Origin: Petunia secreta
Lineage: Eukaryota; Streptophyta; Magnoliopsida; Solanales; Solanaceae
Length of the DNA: 64,000 bases
NCBI GenBank assembly: GCA_029990175.1
Contig: JARKIP010000459.1
Location: 1 to 64,000, forward strand
Direction of reading: 5' to 3'
Positions 11,489-22,721 of this stretch are shown piece after piece. The position numbers were made by a program, and so were the translations under genes. Every line of letters begins with the position of its first letter. Within the stretch, counting starts at the first letter, position 1. The notes beneath the pieces were generated by a model. That model made no database searches. It saw only the letters and a program-made list of their open reading frames with translations, and had not been told where the DNA came from.

Positions 11489-12745
11489 CTAGTCCTCCTC
11501 CCCATCAGAGGCACTGCCCTCAGCATCAGTCTCCACAGCCTCACTGTCCGGATCACGATCAACAATGTCCGAATCAGTGTTCTCATCCTCCTCCGGAGGC
11601 ATCTCTACTGCCTGAGTCATGCCCAGCAGGCGTCTCGAGGACTCCAGTAAAGGCACGGTGCGATCAAGAGCCGCCATATCCATGCCAGACTGCCGGGCCA
11701 TGTGCTCCATCATCAAATAGTGACGAGCGGACAAGTTGGTGTCTGTGTCCTGCCACTCGTCAGCCGTCAGTCTCACTGGTGCAGTAGTGGTCACACCCTT
11801 TACCGCGGCAATATCAAAAGGCTTCTCGATGTCGGGGACAATGCGGTCCCCGATCTCATCCACTGGGACTCCAGCCTGCTCCAGATATCGGGTAAGAATG
11901 TTCCCAAAATACAAACGGCTACATGTCTTTGACTCCCGTTGCTCTCTCATCAACCTCAACATGTAGTAGCCAATGTTAACCGGCCTCCCGGTCATAATAA
12001 AGTAAATCATGCATGCCCGAGTCTTGGTGACCTCGGAATAATGAGATGAAGGCAAGATGCGTGCATTTATCAATATCATCCACACGCGAGCTATTTTCAA
12101 AAACTGCGAGAAGAACATGAATTTGTGTCTTCCGGACACACTTCGCTCCCACCTATGAGTGGAGCTCTCACCACACAATGTATCCTGCAGAGCCTTACAA
12201 TAAGGCTTTCTAATAAAGTCTCTAAGCTCATCATACTCAGGGTCCTCGACCCCCAAGAAGGCATTCAATGCCGTGTGGTCCAACCTCACCTTCACACCCC
12301 GCACAATAACCGTATCATCATCCTTCCACGCCTCATCCGGCTCCCAATCAGTGTAGAGTTCCTGTACTAAGTCGAGGTTGGCATGCCCCAGACTCTCAAA
12401 GACCGAGTCCCAATGTAAGGCATGAATAACGTCACCCACCCCTCGAAACTTTTGAATCGCTCTTCGCTTGTCAATGGCTTGCTTGGGAATGTACCCCGCA
12501 AGCTTCACACTTTTATACCAAGCTTGGCACTCACCCTTCTTCACAAAAGTGAGACCAAATCGTGTCTTGCCCCCGGGCCTTGGTATAGGCACCGCGTCTT
12601 TAGGGATTCTAGCCTTGGCCTTTGGCTTGGATTTAGGCTTGGCCGGTGCCTTGCCCTTTGGCTTGCTAGAAGAAGGCCCGGCTTGGAGTGATTTCTTAGG
12701 GGCCGAGGTGGATAAAGAACTTGGTTTGTGAGGTGTGACAACCAT
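11489..12745 (-). CDS. Athila extra ORF, plant transposon protein type (env position)
   Basis: An open frame ends at 11489. I start it at ATG 12745, where the context GCACC-ATG-G is strong and a consensus 3' splice site (TTGTTTGTTGTAG) ends at 12751, only six bases upstream. An ATG at 12772 is also in frame. The protein is about 418 aa. It has a Pro/Lys/Ser-rich basic N-terminus (to about residue 60), a globular middle with several Trp and Cys, and an acidic C-terminal tail. It resembles the putative plant transposon protein family found in this position in Athila elements, where other members carry an envelope-like gene. I see no signal peptide or clear membrane segment in the shorter form. 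Its role is unknown. It is intact while the pol of the same copy is broken. Confidence 0.75.
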   Translation of the reverse strand: MVVTPHKPSSLSTSAPKKSLQAGPSSSKPKGKAPAKPKSKPKAKARIPKDAVPIPRPGGKTRFGLTFVKKGECQAWYKSVKLAGYIPKQAIDKRRAIQKFRGVGDVIHALHWDSVFESLGHANLDLVQELYTDWEPDEAWKDDDTVIVRGVKVRLDHTALNAFLGVEDPEYDELRDFIRKPYCKALQDTLCGESSTHRWERSVSGRHKFMFFSQFLKIARVWMILINARILPSSHYSEVTKTRACMIYFIMTGRPVNIGYYMLRLMREQRESKTCSRLYFGNILTRYLEQAGVPVDEIGDRIVPDIEKPFDIAAVKGVTTTAPVRLTADEWQDTDTNLSARHYLMMEHMARQSGMDMAALDRTVPLLESSRRLLGMTQAVEMPPEEDENTDSDIVDRDPDSEAVETDAEGSASDGEED

Positions 12746-12751
12746 GGTGCC

Positions 12752-13899
12752 TACAACAAACAAGAAGACCAATGTGAGATGTCAAATTAAGTACAAAAAT
12801 TCAATTCAAGCACAATTAGCAGGGCACCACCCCACACTTATCGCTCACTCTATGTATCAACAACTCAACTCAATAGCACAAGCAACCCCACACTTAGCCA
12901 AAACTAGCTTTGTACAACATGTGCCACGTTTGTGGTTATCATGATCAAGCTAGTACGGGTGCAAAATAGCCAATATTTATGTGTGTGACACTTAATGTTC
13001 ATCTTAAGCCTAAGGATTGCATTGCTACTCAAGAATTCACAATATTAGACAATTTTCATGGTTGAGGCTTTTTCACAAACATTTGCTGTGCACACTTTTC
13101 AACTTTCAAGTTCAATGACTTTTGTAACGTGATAACCCTCCCAAATTGTTGGGAGATCTCTTTTTACAAGTACACAAGCTAACTATGAAGCATAATGATC
13201 AATTTAAGCAATTTAAGAGTAATTTCTAAGCATGAGCTTGCAAACTAGTTAAGAAATCTACCATGGAAAAAGCTTGTTAATCTTACATGTAATAGAGAGA
13301 AGAGGGTAAGAATTCACTTACTTGAAGATGTTAGAATGAGTTGAAAAAAACTTGTGATTGATTCCAAGAGTTAGAGATGATTTGGGGGATGTTTAGGGAT
13401 TGATTAGAGAGAAAATGATGAAGAAAAGGGAGTAGGGATCGGGTATAGAGGAGAGAGGGAATCCGGGTCGCGGGTTAAAATACGTTTGGACCCCGATTTT
13501 ACCATTTTTTAGCCGGGCGCCTTACACCACGCGGCGCGCCCCAACCGCGGTGGGAAAACTGGACATTCTGCTTGGCATGGCGCGTTGGGAGGCGCGGGGC
13601 GCAGCACCAAGGCCTTTGCTTCAGGTCTTTCTTTTGCCCGTTGGGAAGCGTGGGGCACTCTCAAACGCGCCCGAACAAATTTTTCCGCACCAAATTTCGA
13701 TTCCAAGTGCGAACCCAAGCGCGAGACATGCCTCAAAGCGTCCCGTACCCCTCAATACATTAACTGCACCTCGTTTAGCACTCCCGATACCTACAAAAAC
13801 GACACACAAGAATAAAAACTACGTGACACTATAAACACAAAACAACTAAACTATTACAAGTACAAACTCGGGTTGCCTCCCGAGAAGCGCATTATTTAA
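12752..13899 (-). other. Spacer between pol and the extra ORF of element 2, with GC-rich cluster
   Basis: This is about 1.1 kb without a coding frame. The part next to the ORF is AT-rich. The block 13507-13735 is strongly GC-rich with GGCGCGCC, GGGCGCC and CCGCGG palindromes, resembling the GC block of the LTR U3. It probably holds the leader or promoter of the extra ORF, which would be made from a spliced or internal transcript. Confidence 0.6.
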
Positions 13900-13914
13900 C
13901 GTCGTGGCACGACG
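13900..13914 (-). other. Perfect hairpin after Athila pol
   Basis: CGTCGTG-G-CACGACG is a perfect 7-bp inverted repeat with a one-base centre. It is followed at 13871-13882 by an imperfect GGG...CCC dyad (GGGTTGCCTCCC). The same pair of motifs is present in element 6 at 48350-48364 and 48320-48332, although the genes on both sides were deleted there. I infer a structural RNA or DNA signal. Confidence 0.75.
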
Positions 13915-13922
13915 AGTATCAA

Positions 13923-15086
13923 TCATGGGTCCCTCAAAATAATGGAGGTACGATGATTCACCGAACCTCCCCAATAATGCTTCACCCTTTGGCCATTTAC
14001 CAAGAATGTTTTCTCCGAATCCGGGGCTTTCAATTTAACCGCTCCATGTGCGGTAACACGAACTACTTCAAACGGCCCCGACCATCTAGATTTCAACTTG
14101 CCCGGAAATAACTTCAACCTCGAGTTAAACAACAACACCAGCTACCCGGGTTCAAACTGACGACGCTCTATATGCTTGTCATGCCACTTCTTTGTCCGTT
14201 TCTTATACAAGTTTGCATTTTCATAAGCATGGAATTGGAACTCTTCAAGCTCATGCAATTGAAGCACTCTCTTCTCACCCGCCAAGGCCATATCAAGGTT
14301 GAGCTTTTGAATTGCCCAATATGCCTTATGCTCTAGTTCAACGGGCAAGTGACAAGCCTTACCATAAACAAGCCTATATGGAAAGGTTCCAATAGGCGTT
14401 TTAAATGCAGTCCGATAGGCCCAGAGAGCATCATCTAACTTCATAGCCCAATCCTTCCTTGAGGCATTCACAGTCTTCTCAAGGATTTGCTTGATCTCTC
14501 TATTAGATATTTCCAGTTGGCCACTAGTTTGGGGATGATAAGCAGTGGCCACCTTGTGGCGAACCCCATACTTGGCCAACAATTTATTGAACAACCGGTT
14601 GCAAAAGTGCGTACCTTCATCACTGATTATAGCCCGCGGTGTCCCAAAACGAGTGAAAATATTTTTCTTCACGAATTTCACCACCACACTCGCATCATTT
14701 GTTGGAAGTGCAACAGCCTCCACCCATTTAGACACATAATCAACCGCTACGAGGATGTATTTATGGCCCATGGAAGGTGGGAATGGACCCATAAAATCAA
14801 TCCCCCAACAATCAAACAGCTCAATCTCCAGGATATTGTTCAAAGACATCTCGTGACGCCTAGAAATAGTACCCATACTTTGACAACGATCACATTGCTT
14901 CACTAAGGCATGGGCATCTTTAAATAAAGTAGGCCAAAAGAAACCAGACTGAAGTACCTTTGCAGCTGTTCGATCTCCACCAAGATGGCCACCATAAGGA
15001 GAGGAATGGCAGCTCTGTAGAACAGGCTCAACTTCTTCCCTTGGAATGCATCTCCTAGCTAGTTGATCAGGGCCTATTTTATACAA
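13923..15086 (-). pseudogene. Integrase of element 2
   Basis: The minus-strand frame from 15086 to 14142 is open for 314 aa. It shows the zinc-binding H-x-H...C-x2-C region (C-D-R-C-Q-S near 14885), then the catalytic D in G-I-D-F-M, D in S-D-E-G-T-H-F and E in Q-L-E-I-S-N-R. A TAA just upstream (near 15088) and a TGA-type break at 14139-14141 separate it from RNase H and from the C-terminal tail at 13923-14138 (W-S-G-P-F-E-V-V). It would integrate the cDNA. The catalytic core looks complete, but the polyprotein is interrupted on both sides. Confidence 0.85.
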
Positions 15087-16559
15087 TTAAGGCTCATCCC
15101 ATACATAAAATCTGCTCTCATGAAGGATTTTACGCCTTTGCTCAGCTGTAGCCCCAGGAGGATACACATTACTCATAATTAAGTTCACCATATCAGCATA
15201 CCATGGCACCTCGGCTGCATCTAAAGCAAAAAGCTGCTCATCAGGGAATACCTCTTTAATCTCAGGCCCTTCATCTACATGATCTCTATTCTCCAGCCTT
15301 GACAAATGATCAGCTACTTGATTCTCAGTCCCCTTGCAATCTCGAATTTCAACATCAAACTCTTGCAATAGGAGAACCCATCGAATTAGTCTAGGCTTGG
15401 AGTCCTTCTTTTCAAACAAATACCGGATTGCAGCATGATCAGTGTACACAACAACACGAGTGCCAACCAAATAAGATCTGAATTTATCAAAAGCATACCC
15501 TACGGCTAGCAACTCCTTCTCAGTGGTTGTATAGTTTGATTGGGCTGCATCAAGAGTCTTGCTTGCATAATAGATGGAGTGAAATATTCTTCCAATTCTT
15601 TGGCCTAGAACAACCCCAATAGCATTATCACTCGCATCACACATCAATTCAAATGGCAAAGACCAGTCAGGAGCAATGATGATTGGTGCAGTCACTAACC
15701 TTTTTTTCAACTCTTAAAATGCCTTGAGACAAGCATCATTAAACTCAAATTTCACATCCTTCTCCAACAACTTGCGCATGGGATTAGAAATTTTGGAGAA
15801 GTCCTTTATGAAACATCTATAGAACCCTGCATGTCCCAAGAAACTACGCACCCCCTTAACAGAGATAGGTGGTGGTAATTTCTCAATAGCCTCAATCTTC
15901 GCTTTATCAACCTCGATCCCTTGCTTTGACACCTTGTGCCCAAGTACTATGCCTTCTTGAACCATAAAGTGACATTTTTCCTAATTCAGCACCAGATTTG
16001 TTTCTTCACAACGGCTCAGCACATCATCTGGATTTTTCAATCAATCATCAAAAGAATCACCAACCACTGAGAAATCATCCATGAATACCTCCACAAAATT
16101 TTCCACCATGTCGGTGAAAATAGCCATCATGCATCGCTGAAAAGTCCCCGGGCATTACATAACCCAAACGGCATCCTCCTAAATGCATAGGTGCCATATG
16201 GACAAGTAAAAGTAGTCTTCTCTTGATCTTCAGGAGCTATCACAATCTGATTGTAGCCCGAATACCCATCCAAGAAACAATAATACTTGTGCCCCGCAAG
16301 TCTATCTAGCATTTGATCAATAAAGGGAAGTGGGAAGTGGTCTTTCCTGGTGGCCTTGTTCAGCTTTCTATAATCAATGCAAATTCGCCACCTTGTGACT
16401 GTTCTTGTAGGAATCAACTCATTATGTTCATTCTTCACCATTGTCATGCCCCCTTCTTGGAACACATTGCACTGGACTCACCCACTTGCTGTCAGAGATA
16501 CGAAAAATAATACCAGCATCCAGCCACTTGATAATTTCTTTCTTCACCACCTCCTTCAT
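15087..16559 (-). pseudogene. Reverse transcriptase and RNase H of element 2 (broken)
   Basis: RT is readable on the minus strand from about 16600 to 15720. The R-I-C-I-D-Y-R-K-L-N-K and F-L-D-G-Y-S-G-Y-N-Q blocks are clear, and the catalytic box is F-M-D-D near 16080. Frameshifts occur near 16450 and 16140, and stops near 16040, 15980 and 15713. RNase H follows at 15087-15710, with C-D-A-S-D, E-K-E-L-L-A, Y-T-D-H-A-A and the A-D-H-L-S-R end. The lesions would prevent a full-length enzyme. Confidence 0.85.
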
Positions 16560-19295
16560 AATTGGATTTAGCCTCCTCTGCTGCTCTATAGATGGCTTAT
16601 GGTCTTCTTCCAAGAGAATTTTGTGCATGCAGAAAGAAGGACTAATCCCTCTAATATCAGCAATAGTCCAGCCAATAGCTCTCGTGCGCTCTCGCAACAC
16701 CCTCAACACCTTTTCAACCTGCACATCAGACAACAAAGAAGAAAGAATCACGGGCAAGGTATTACCTTCACCCAAATAAGCATAACGCAAATGCGCAGGT
16801 AAAGGTTTGAGCTCAAGAGTAGGAGCCTTCTCAATAGATGGTTTAGTAGGAGTTAAGGTCAACGATCTATCAAGCTCCTCAAATTTCTTCCACCCTAGGA
16901 TGAATCTGCTCTGCATATTAAGAACCTCCAAATATTCTTCAATGTCCTCATCCTTCAGGATATCATCATCATTACATAAAAGTGCCTTCCCCAGAGAATC
17001 AACATTAGAAGCCAAGAATGACCTCTCATCAGTAGTCAACTCATCATCTATCACTTTTACCATGGACAACTCTTCATAATGGGAAGGAAGCTGGGTAGCT
17101 CTGAACATATTGAACACAGCTTCTTCCCCATTTACCTTCATAATCATCTTTCCAGCTCTAACTCTAATAACAGCATCAGCAGTGGCTAAAAATCCTCTTC
17201 CCAATATGAGAGGAACCTCAGGATCAACTTCATAATCAAGAATAATAAAATCAACAGGTAATATAAAGTGACCCACTTGTACAAGAACATCCTCAATAAT
17301 CCCCTCGGGGCATGTCAAAGATCTATCAACCAGCTGCAGAGTCACAGTAGTTGGTCGTGGTTCACCCAGACCTAGCTTCCTGAAAACTGATGAAAGCATT
17401 AAATTCACACTAGCACCCAAGTCACATAAAGCTCGTCCAACCTCTTGTTCCCCAATTTTTAAGGGAATAGTAAAACTGCCAGGATCCTTCAATTTCTGAG
17501 GAAGCTTGCTTCTAACTCTAGAACTACACTCCTCAGTGAGTGCAACTGTCTCGAACTTAGTCAGTCTTCTCTTGTTAGCAACAATATCCTTGATGTATTT
17601 AGCATATTTGGGAACATCCCGCAAAAGCTCCACCAAAGGAATATTTACCTGAATCTGACTCAAGATCTCCAAGAATTTCTTGCATGCTGCATCAACTTTC
17701 TGCTTCTGAAGTCTTTGAGGGAAAGGTGGTGGTGGTCTCACAATAGCAGGCTCGAGCTGCTTTTCAATCACTTTCTCAGCTTCTTTCTCCACTTCCCTAT
17801 CAGCATTGGGCTCTAACTCACCAACAGGCTTCTTTGGTTTTGGGGGAACTTCTTCTAGAGCTCTTCCATTCCTCAAAGTAACTGCTTGTACAAATTCTTT
17901 AGGATTTTTCTCTGTATCACTTGGCAAAGCACCCCGAGGTCTATTATTTTGTGCTCCAGCTAGCTGCCCCATTTGTCTCTCAAGATCTTTATGAGCATTG
18001 CTCAAATCTTTAATTGTTTGTGCCTGAGCTACTGAATCATCCATGAGCTTTTGCTGCCCTGCAAGAATTTTCCTAAGCATATCCTCAACTGAATTAGACT
18101 GCTGCGGCTGAGTCTGCGACAGTGACCCCTGCTGTGGTGCATTTTGAAGATTATTTTGGGGTCTCTCATTACCTTGAAGCTGCTCACGATTATCCCTCCA
18201 AGAAAAATTTGGGTGATTACGCCGATTGGTGTTATAGCTATTACCATATTGATTGAAATTCTGACCTTGTGACCTGTTCTGATTACCCACATAATACACT
18301 GACTCTGGATTAGATGGACAAACATCAGTAGCATGATCCTCTCCACAAACCTCACAAAAGACTTGAAGTTGTTGCACTGGAGCTGCTGGTTGTTGAGTCT
18401 GCGACAGAGTTAGCTTGCTGATTTGATTGGAAATAGCATCCATTTTCGCCCTTAGCTCTGAAACTGCATCCAATTGAAGTACCCCAGCAGATTTCTGCGC
18501 AGTAGCTCTACAAACACCCTACCAATCAGGATTGCTCTGCGAAAACTTGTCAACTAAATCATAGATCTGGTCAAAATTTAAGGCCAATACTTGGCCTCCA
18601 GCAGCAGCATCTACCACGATCTTAGTGTGTGCATTCAACCCCTCAACAAAAGTGTGTGCAGTAACCTCATTAGATTGGTTGTGGTGTGGACAATCTCTCA
18701 ATAGAGCTTTAAATCGCTCCCAGGCTGAATACAAAGATTCTCTTTCTATCTGTCTGAAGGACATAATTTCACTCCTCAGCCGGGGTGTCTTGGCAGACGG
18801 ATAAAATTTAGCCAGGAACTTCTTAGCCAAATCCTCCCAAGTAGTGATAGACCCAGGCTTTTCAGCCTTTAACCACTTCCTTGCTGCCCCAATCAGTGAA
18901 AACGGGAACAAAGTCAAGCGAACATAATCAGTAGGAACCCCCGCTGGTGTATAAGTATCACTGATCTCCAGGAAATTCTGAATGTGTTGCTGTGGATCTT
19001 CATGAAGTAATCCAGCATATTGCCCAGTCACATGCAGCAACTGAATTATGCCGGGCTTAATCTCAAAGTGCCCGGTGATAGCGGGCTTCACAATACTCGA
19101 CGCTACTCCCCCAAGGCTAGGAAGAGCAACATCTCGTACTGCTACTGCTCGTTCTTCTGCCATTTCAATGGCTAAGGAAGCAAGTACAATTGCTAGTGCT
19201 TTTTGGTCTCTTGCTTCTCTTCTTACGCTTCTCAAGGTTCTTTCAGGCTCGGGATCAAAAGGTGCGAGTGGTTCGTCCTTTCTATTCCTTTGCAT
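16560..19295 (-). pseudogene. gag and protease of element 2 (one in-frame stop)
   Basis: The frame begins at ATG 19295 and stays open to 18519, where a TAG falls. It then runs open in the same frame to 16428. The N-terminal half is an Athila gag core, with P-F-S-L-I-G-A-A-x-K-W-L and F-L-x-K-F-Y-P near 18870. A zinc-knuckle-like C-E-V-C-x4-H-A-T-x-V-C lies near 18340. The protease signature D-L-G-A-S sits near 17425, and L-I-L-G-R-G-F follows near 17200. The same region in element 6 lacks the stop at 18519 and has a different stop instead. The first 45 residues here are absent from element 6. Confidence 0.85.
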
Positions 19296-19394
19296 GCAAA
19301 ACCTGTTGCTTGAAACGGCACAAGAAACTCAACAAAAAATTAAACCGGAATAGATAATAAGTAATCATTCAAAAAGAAATCAGTCAATAATTAG

Positions 19395-19412
19395 CCCCCG
19401 GCAACGGCGCCA
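19395..19412 (-). other. Primer-binding site of element 2 (tRNA-Asp type)
   Basis: Minus-strand TGGCGCCGTTGCCGGGGG starts six bases after the LTR end. Its first 17 bases complement the 3' end of plant tRNA-Asp as I recall it. This primer is typical for Athila elements. Confidence 0.85.
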
Positions 19413-19418
19413 AAAACT

Positions 19419-20767
19419 TGTTGCTCCCAAACGCACACGCAAGTATACGCGGTCGACAAGTAATAAAATGATAAGTAGAGTATCGTTCCCACGAGGACTA
19501 TTCAGACTAACACTTAACAAACAATTTCTAACAACTATCCAGGGATCTTTTTCTTCAATGGTGAGAGTTTTAGTAACTAAAGAACAACAATTAAAATGAT
19601 GGAAGTGTAGTCAAACAATGGTGCAAACCTTGGTTGTTAACAATATTAAGACGACGGTCCAGGGTATGAGTTACGAACAATCCACTTGAGTTTTCCAATT
19701 GATTCTACTTCTTAAATCCCGGGTTACTAACTGACAGAGTAAATATACCTGTGAAAACCTTTCGATTCTTCACAGTTTATGCAGGCTACTTCAATCCCTA
19801 TATGTCTATGGGTTGAATCACATGCACGCATTAACGAATTCTGTAATTATTTAAACTAGGCGAGCAAGTATATGTCTATCCTACTCACAAATTGGTTCCC
19901 CGATGCCCGGGTTCACAAACTAGTCCTACGCTTTCTTATTACGTAATTAAATTTCCTTTTTCGAGTTCAATCTAAAAATCATAGATAATGCATAATTATC
20001 GAGCTCTAATAATTAAGCAAGTGAAATCAAGAAAGAATAAGCAACCCGTTATGGGATTCAATTAATGGGAATCAATCTTCAAACATCAGCTTTCGTGTAA
20101 TACTCTAACCCTAGAATGTAAGAATTAGCCTCGCATATTCATCATCACAAGGCAATGAATTGATGAAATAATGATGTAAATGATTAAATAGATAAAAGAT
20201 TAGGAATAAACCCTTGTTCAATGAAGTATGGTGCTCTCAAATTACTCCAAAGTCTGAACTTCTATCAAAAACTAAGTAAAATAGTATTTATAGGGTTTAC
20301 AAAGGCCTGGTAATAAGTTACACCTAAGCCTAGATGAAATAGGAAGTCAAAACACGCTCCAGGGGTGCTATAACTGGCGCCTAGTACCCCCGACCGTGCT
20401 TGGACAAGCAGAAGACTTCGAAAGTTGGGCGCTTTGGCTCTGCGCCGCATTGGATAACGCACCAGCAGTGGAGCGCTTTGGGAGGCGCGCCGTGTGGCTA
20501 ACCGCGCCAGGCCAATTCCTGCTCCTCCTTGCTCCGCAACTCGCCTCGTGTCGTGCCTCCGTGTGCTCGATCCAATCCTCAATCACTTTCCAATCATTCC
20601 TTGCTCGATCATGCTCTTAAAAGCTCCATATGTACTGCATAACAACCTACATACACACGACCTAAAATCAGTGGAAAAACAACATCCATAAACTAGAAAA
20701 TGGGCGAATAAAAAGCTCAAACATAAGGAAATATTAAGGAAACAATGGCATAAAATGCCAAACATTA
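19419..20767 (-). repeat. 5' LTR of element 2
   Basis: This is the 1349-bp partner of 8313-9660. Scattered substitutions between the copies, visible throughout, show that the insertion is not recent. The outer end reads TA instead of TG. The U3 GC-rich block is at 20360-20510. Confidence 0.95.
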
Positions 20768-21632
20768 GTTAGGACCAAACTTATAACGTACACCCCTAAT
20801 GTCCTTTAATCCGGTCTGACCAGTGATAGTTGACCACCAGATAAGCCTCGTTGATGATAAATTGGAATCACCCTCCACTCCAAGATCTATCGTGTCACAC
20901 TCGCGAAGACCAACAGGCATCGCCCCCTCGGTGGCTACATTTTCCAGGTCCTCAAAACGAAAAACACGAGGACCTCGGCCACCATCTTAGGGAACCTCTT
21001 CCCTTATCTCTTCATCATCATCTTCTTCTTCTTCTTCTTCTTCTTCTTCTTCTTCTTCTTTTTCCTCTTCTTCACCCACTTTTCTTTTCCCTTTGTCTAC
21101 ACGGGAAGGAGCCGCCTTCACCCTGTCATCAACTCGGGGACTCCTCTCCGTAGTACGGGCAGCTTCTTCCTCAACCTTTCTCTTATCACTCCGAAGATAA
21201 GGTTTTCGGACAAGGGGCTCATTGGTTTGATCATTGGCTTCAACCTCGGTGTCCGAAAGATCAATCACCACCATGTCTAAACCTTCTCCCCGTGCAAACT
21301 CAGGGACTTCGGTAGCGACTTTGGTACTCTCTCCTGCAGGCTCTAGTGCATTGGCTTTGGGTGAAGATTCACCTCCAGCAGTTGAGGGTTGCCTGGCAGC
21401 AACGGAAGCCTTACGAACAGACTTCTTCTGTGCCCCGCCTTCACTTAGCTCTTCTTCTTCCTCTTCAGAGAACCAAGGCTACTGGATAAGAGCTCCTCGC
21501 CACCTTCCCTACCTCGAAGTGCCTCCACTGAAGCAAGTAAAGATGCGACTTCAGCATCGGGGTCAGCAGTAGACCCAGAAGGCACGGCCTGAGGAGGAGG
21601 AGCAGGGAAAACGTCCCCCTGAGTACCTAGAC

Positions 21633-21708
21633 CTACAAAAGGCAAAACAGATCAGACACAACGGAAATACAAAGGAATGGAATGGCTATAATAACAGAAA
21701 ATTCTCAC
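21633..21708 (-). other. Predicted intron in element 1 antisense gene
   Basis: It has a GTGAGAAT donor and a TTTTGTAG acceptor on the minus strand and is 76 nt long. The exon that follows begins with a Gly-Leu pair, as does the exon after the intron at 35108-35178 in element 3, which suggests a shared intron position. Confidence 0.65.
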
Positions 21709-21862
21709 CGTGAGTTTTCACAGTCAAACTCTTCTGTGTAGCAAAATACGCCCATTCTATCTTCTCAGGAGGGAATTCCTCCAAAATCGCCTCAACCCAC
21801 GTCGTCAGCTCATCGACTGATATGAGCTCGTCGTAGAGTTGCTTGGCGGATGTGAAGAAAAA

Positions 21863-21931
21863 CTAGAGGAATAAGCGAAACGAGGAGAAAAGAAAAAACA
21901 CGAAAAAATTACAAGAAGACTCAAGACTTAC
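21863..21931 (-). other. Predicted intron in element 1 antisense gene
   Basis: It has a GTAAGT donor and a TTCCTCTAG acceptor on the minus strand, is 69 nt long and AT-rich. It sits between the Transposase_28-like block and the exon ending near 21709. Confidence 0.65.
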
Positions 21932-22713
21932 GCTTCTTGTTCCAGACTTCAGGAAGGAAAGTCTTAGAGTTGAAGGTCAGGGTCGTGGTGCGCACAAACA
22001 CATACCGGTGTAACCAACCCCAGTCGCTTGTGTCTTCGGAGCTGCGCACCAAACCCTTGCTCCCGCGCATCCTGGCGTTTACAAAACCGTCTTTGGAAAT
22101 TTGTATACTGTACTGAAAAATAAAATGTTTATATTAAAAAACTTGATCGGTTTTCGCCGCAAACCAATCCATGAGTGTAACCGTTCTATACACACTGGGG
22201 CACAGCTGCCCCCAAGAAGAGCAAATACTCCCTGCAGAGCCTCTCAAGCATAGGGTGAGAGGTAGTTTACATCCAACTGTAAAAGGATAGGTGCACCCAG
22301 CCCTATGCGAAGTGATATTCTCCGCTTCAGATACCGGCAAGAGGGGGATACTCTTGTCCCAGTTGCAGTTTATTCTAACTCGTCGGATCAGCTCCGATGT
22401 GATCCCAGACTTAAACCTATACGCCGGCCAAACGCGTATATCTTCATGGTTGTTGAAAGCTTTGACGTTACAATCCTTCTCTAATTCACCTCACTTTTTG
22501 GGGACAATCTCTGCAGCAGTAGCCTGAGTAGCCCTAGGTCTGGGGGTGGCAGCCGAAGAACTACCACCTGCATCCACATTTTGGCTTTTTCTGGCTCTTG
22601 AAGACATAATTGAGGAGCTTGCAAGAAAAGTTGAAAGGTGTTCAAAGAATTTTCAAGATTCAACGGAAAGAAAATGAAAGCAAGTGAAAAGATTTCTCAC
22701 TCAGCAAACCCCT

Positions 22714-22721
22714 ATTTATAA
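22714..22721 (-). promoter_or_regulatory. TATA box of element 1 antisense gene
   Basis: TATAAATA on the minus strand lies 107 bp upstream of the antisense ATG. The element 3 copy has the same motif 100 bp upstream of its ATG (27029-27036). This supports a dedicated internal promoter that reads against the element. Confidence 0.65.

Larger units (their letters stand above)
8313..20767 (-). mobile_element. Element 2: Athila-type Ty3/gypsy retrotransposon nested in element 1
   Basis: It is flanked by GTTAG at 8308-8312 and 20768-20772. It reads on the minus strand, with the 5' LTR at 19419-20767 and the 3' LTR at 8313-9660. The tRNA-Asp-type primer site, the protease signature D-L-G-A-S, the long LTRs and an extra ORF after integrase place it in the Athila group. 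The pol frame has a few lesions but the extra ORF is open. It landed inside the antisense gene of element 1. Its 5' LTR begins TA instead of TG, a single change. Confidence 0.95.
20773..22607 (-). pseudogene. Antisense gene (aORF) of element 1, N-terminal and central part
   Basis: The start ATG is at 22605-22607 (minus), beginning M-S-S-R-A-R. A segment around 22140-22340 (R-A-G-C-T-Y-P-F-T-V-G-C-K-L-P-L) resembles the conserved block of the putative gypsy-type transposon family (Transposase_28). Introns with good borders are at 21863-21931 and 21633-21708 (minus). Next come a basic Lys/Arg-rich region and a poly-Glu run at 21015-21060 made of CTT repeats. The exon is cut at 20773 by element 2, and the rest lies at 7298-8307. 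An in-frame TGA sits near 22496. Tat elements carry such ORFs without known function; nuclear localisation is plausible from the basic region but not shown. Confidence 0.7.

Noticed and set aside
13621..13809. Several overlapping frames on both strands around 13509-13834
   Set aside because: They arise from the GC-rich block, where stop codons are rare by composition, and resemble no protein.
20851..21153. Open frame rich in Leu and His on the plus strand
   Set aside because: It is the complement of the poly-Glu run of the antisense gene; the minus strand explains it with introns and a matched partner in element 3.
22103..22138. Short intron in the element 1 antisense gene
   Set aside because: The borders GTTTTTTAA and TTTTTCAG are present but 36 nt is too short for a plant intron; the break may be a frameshift instead.
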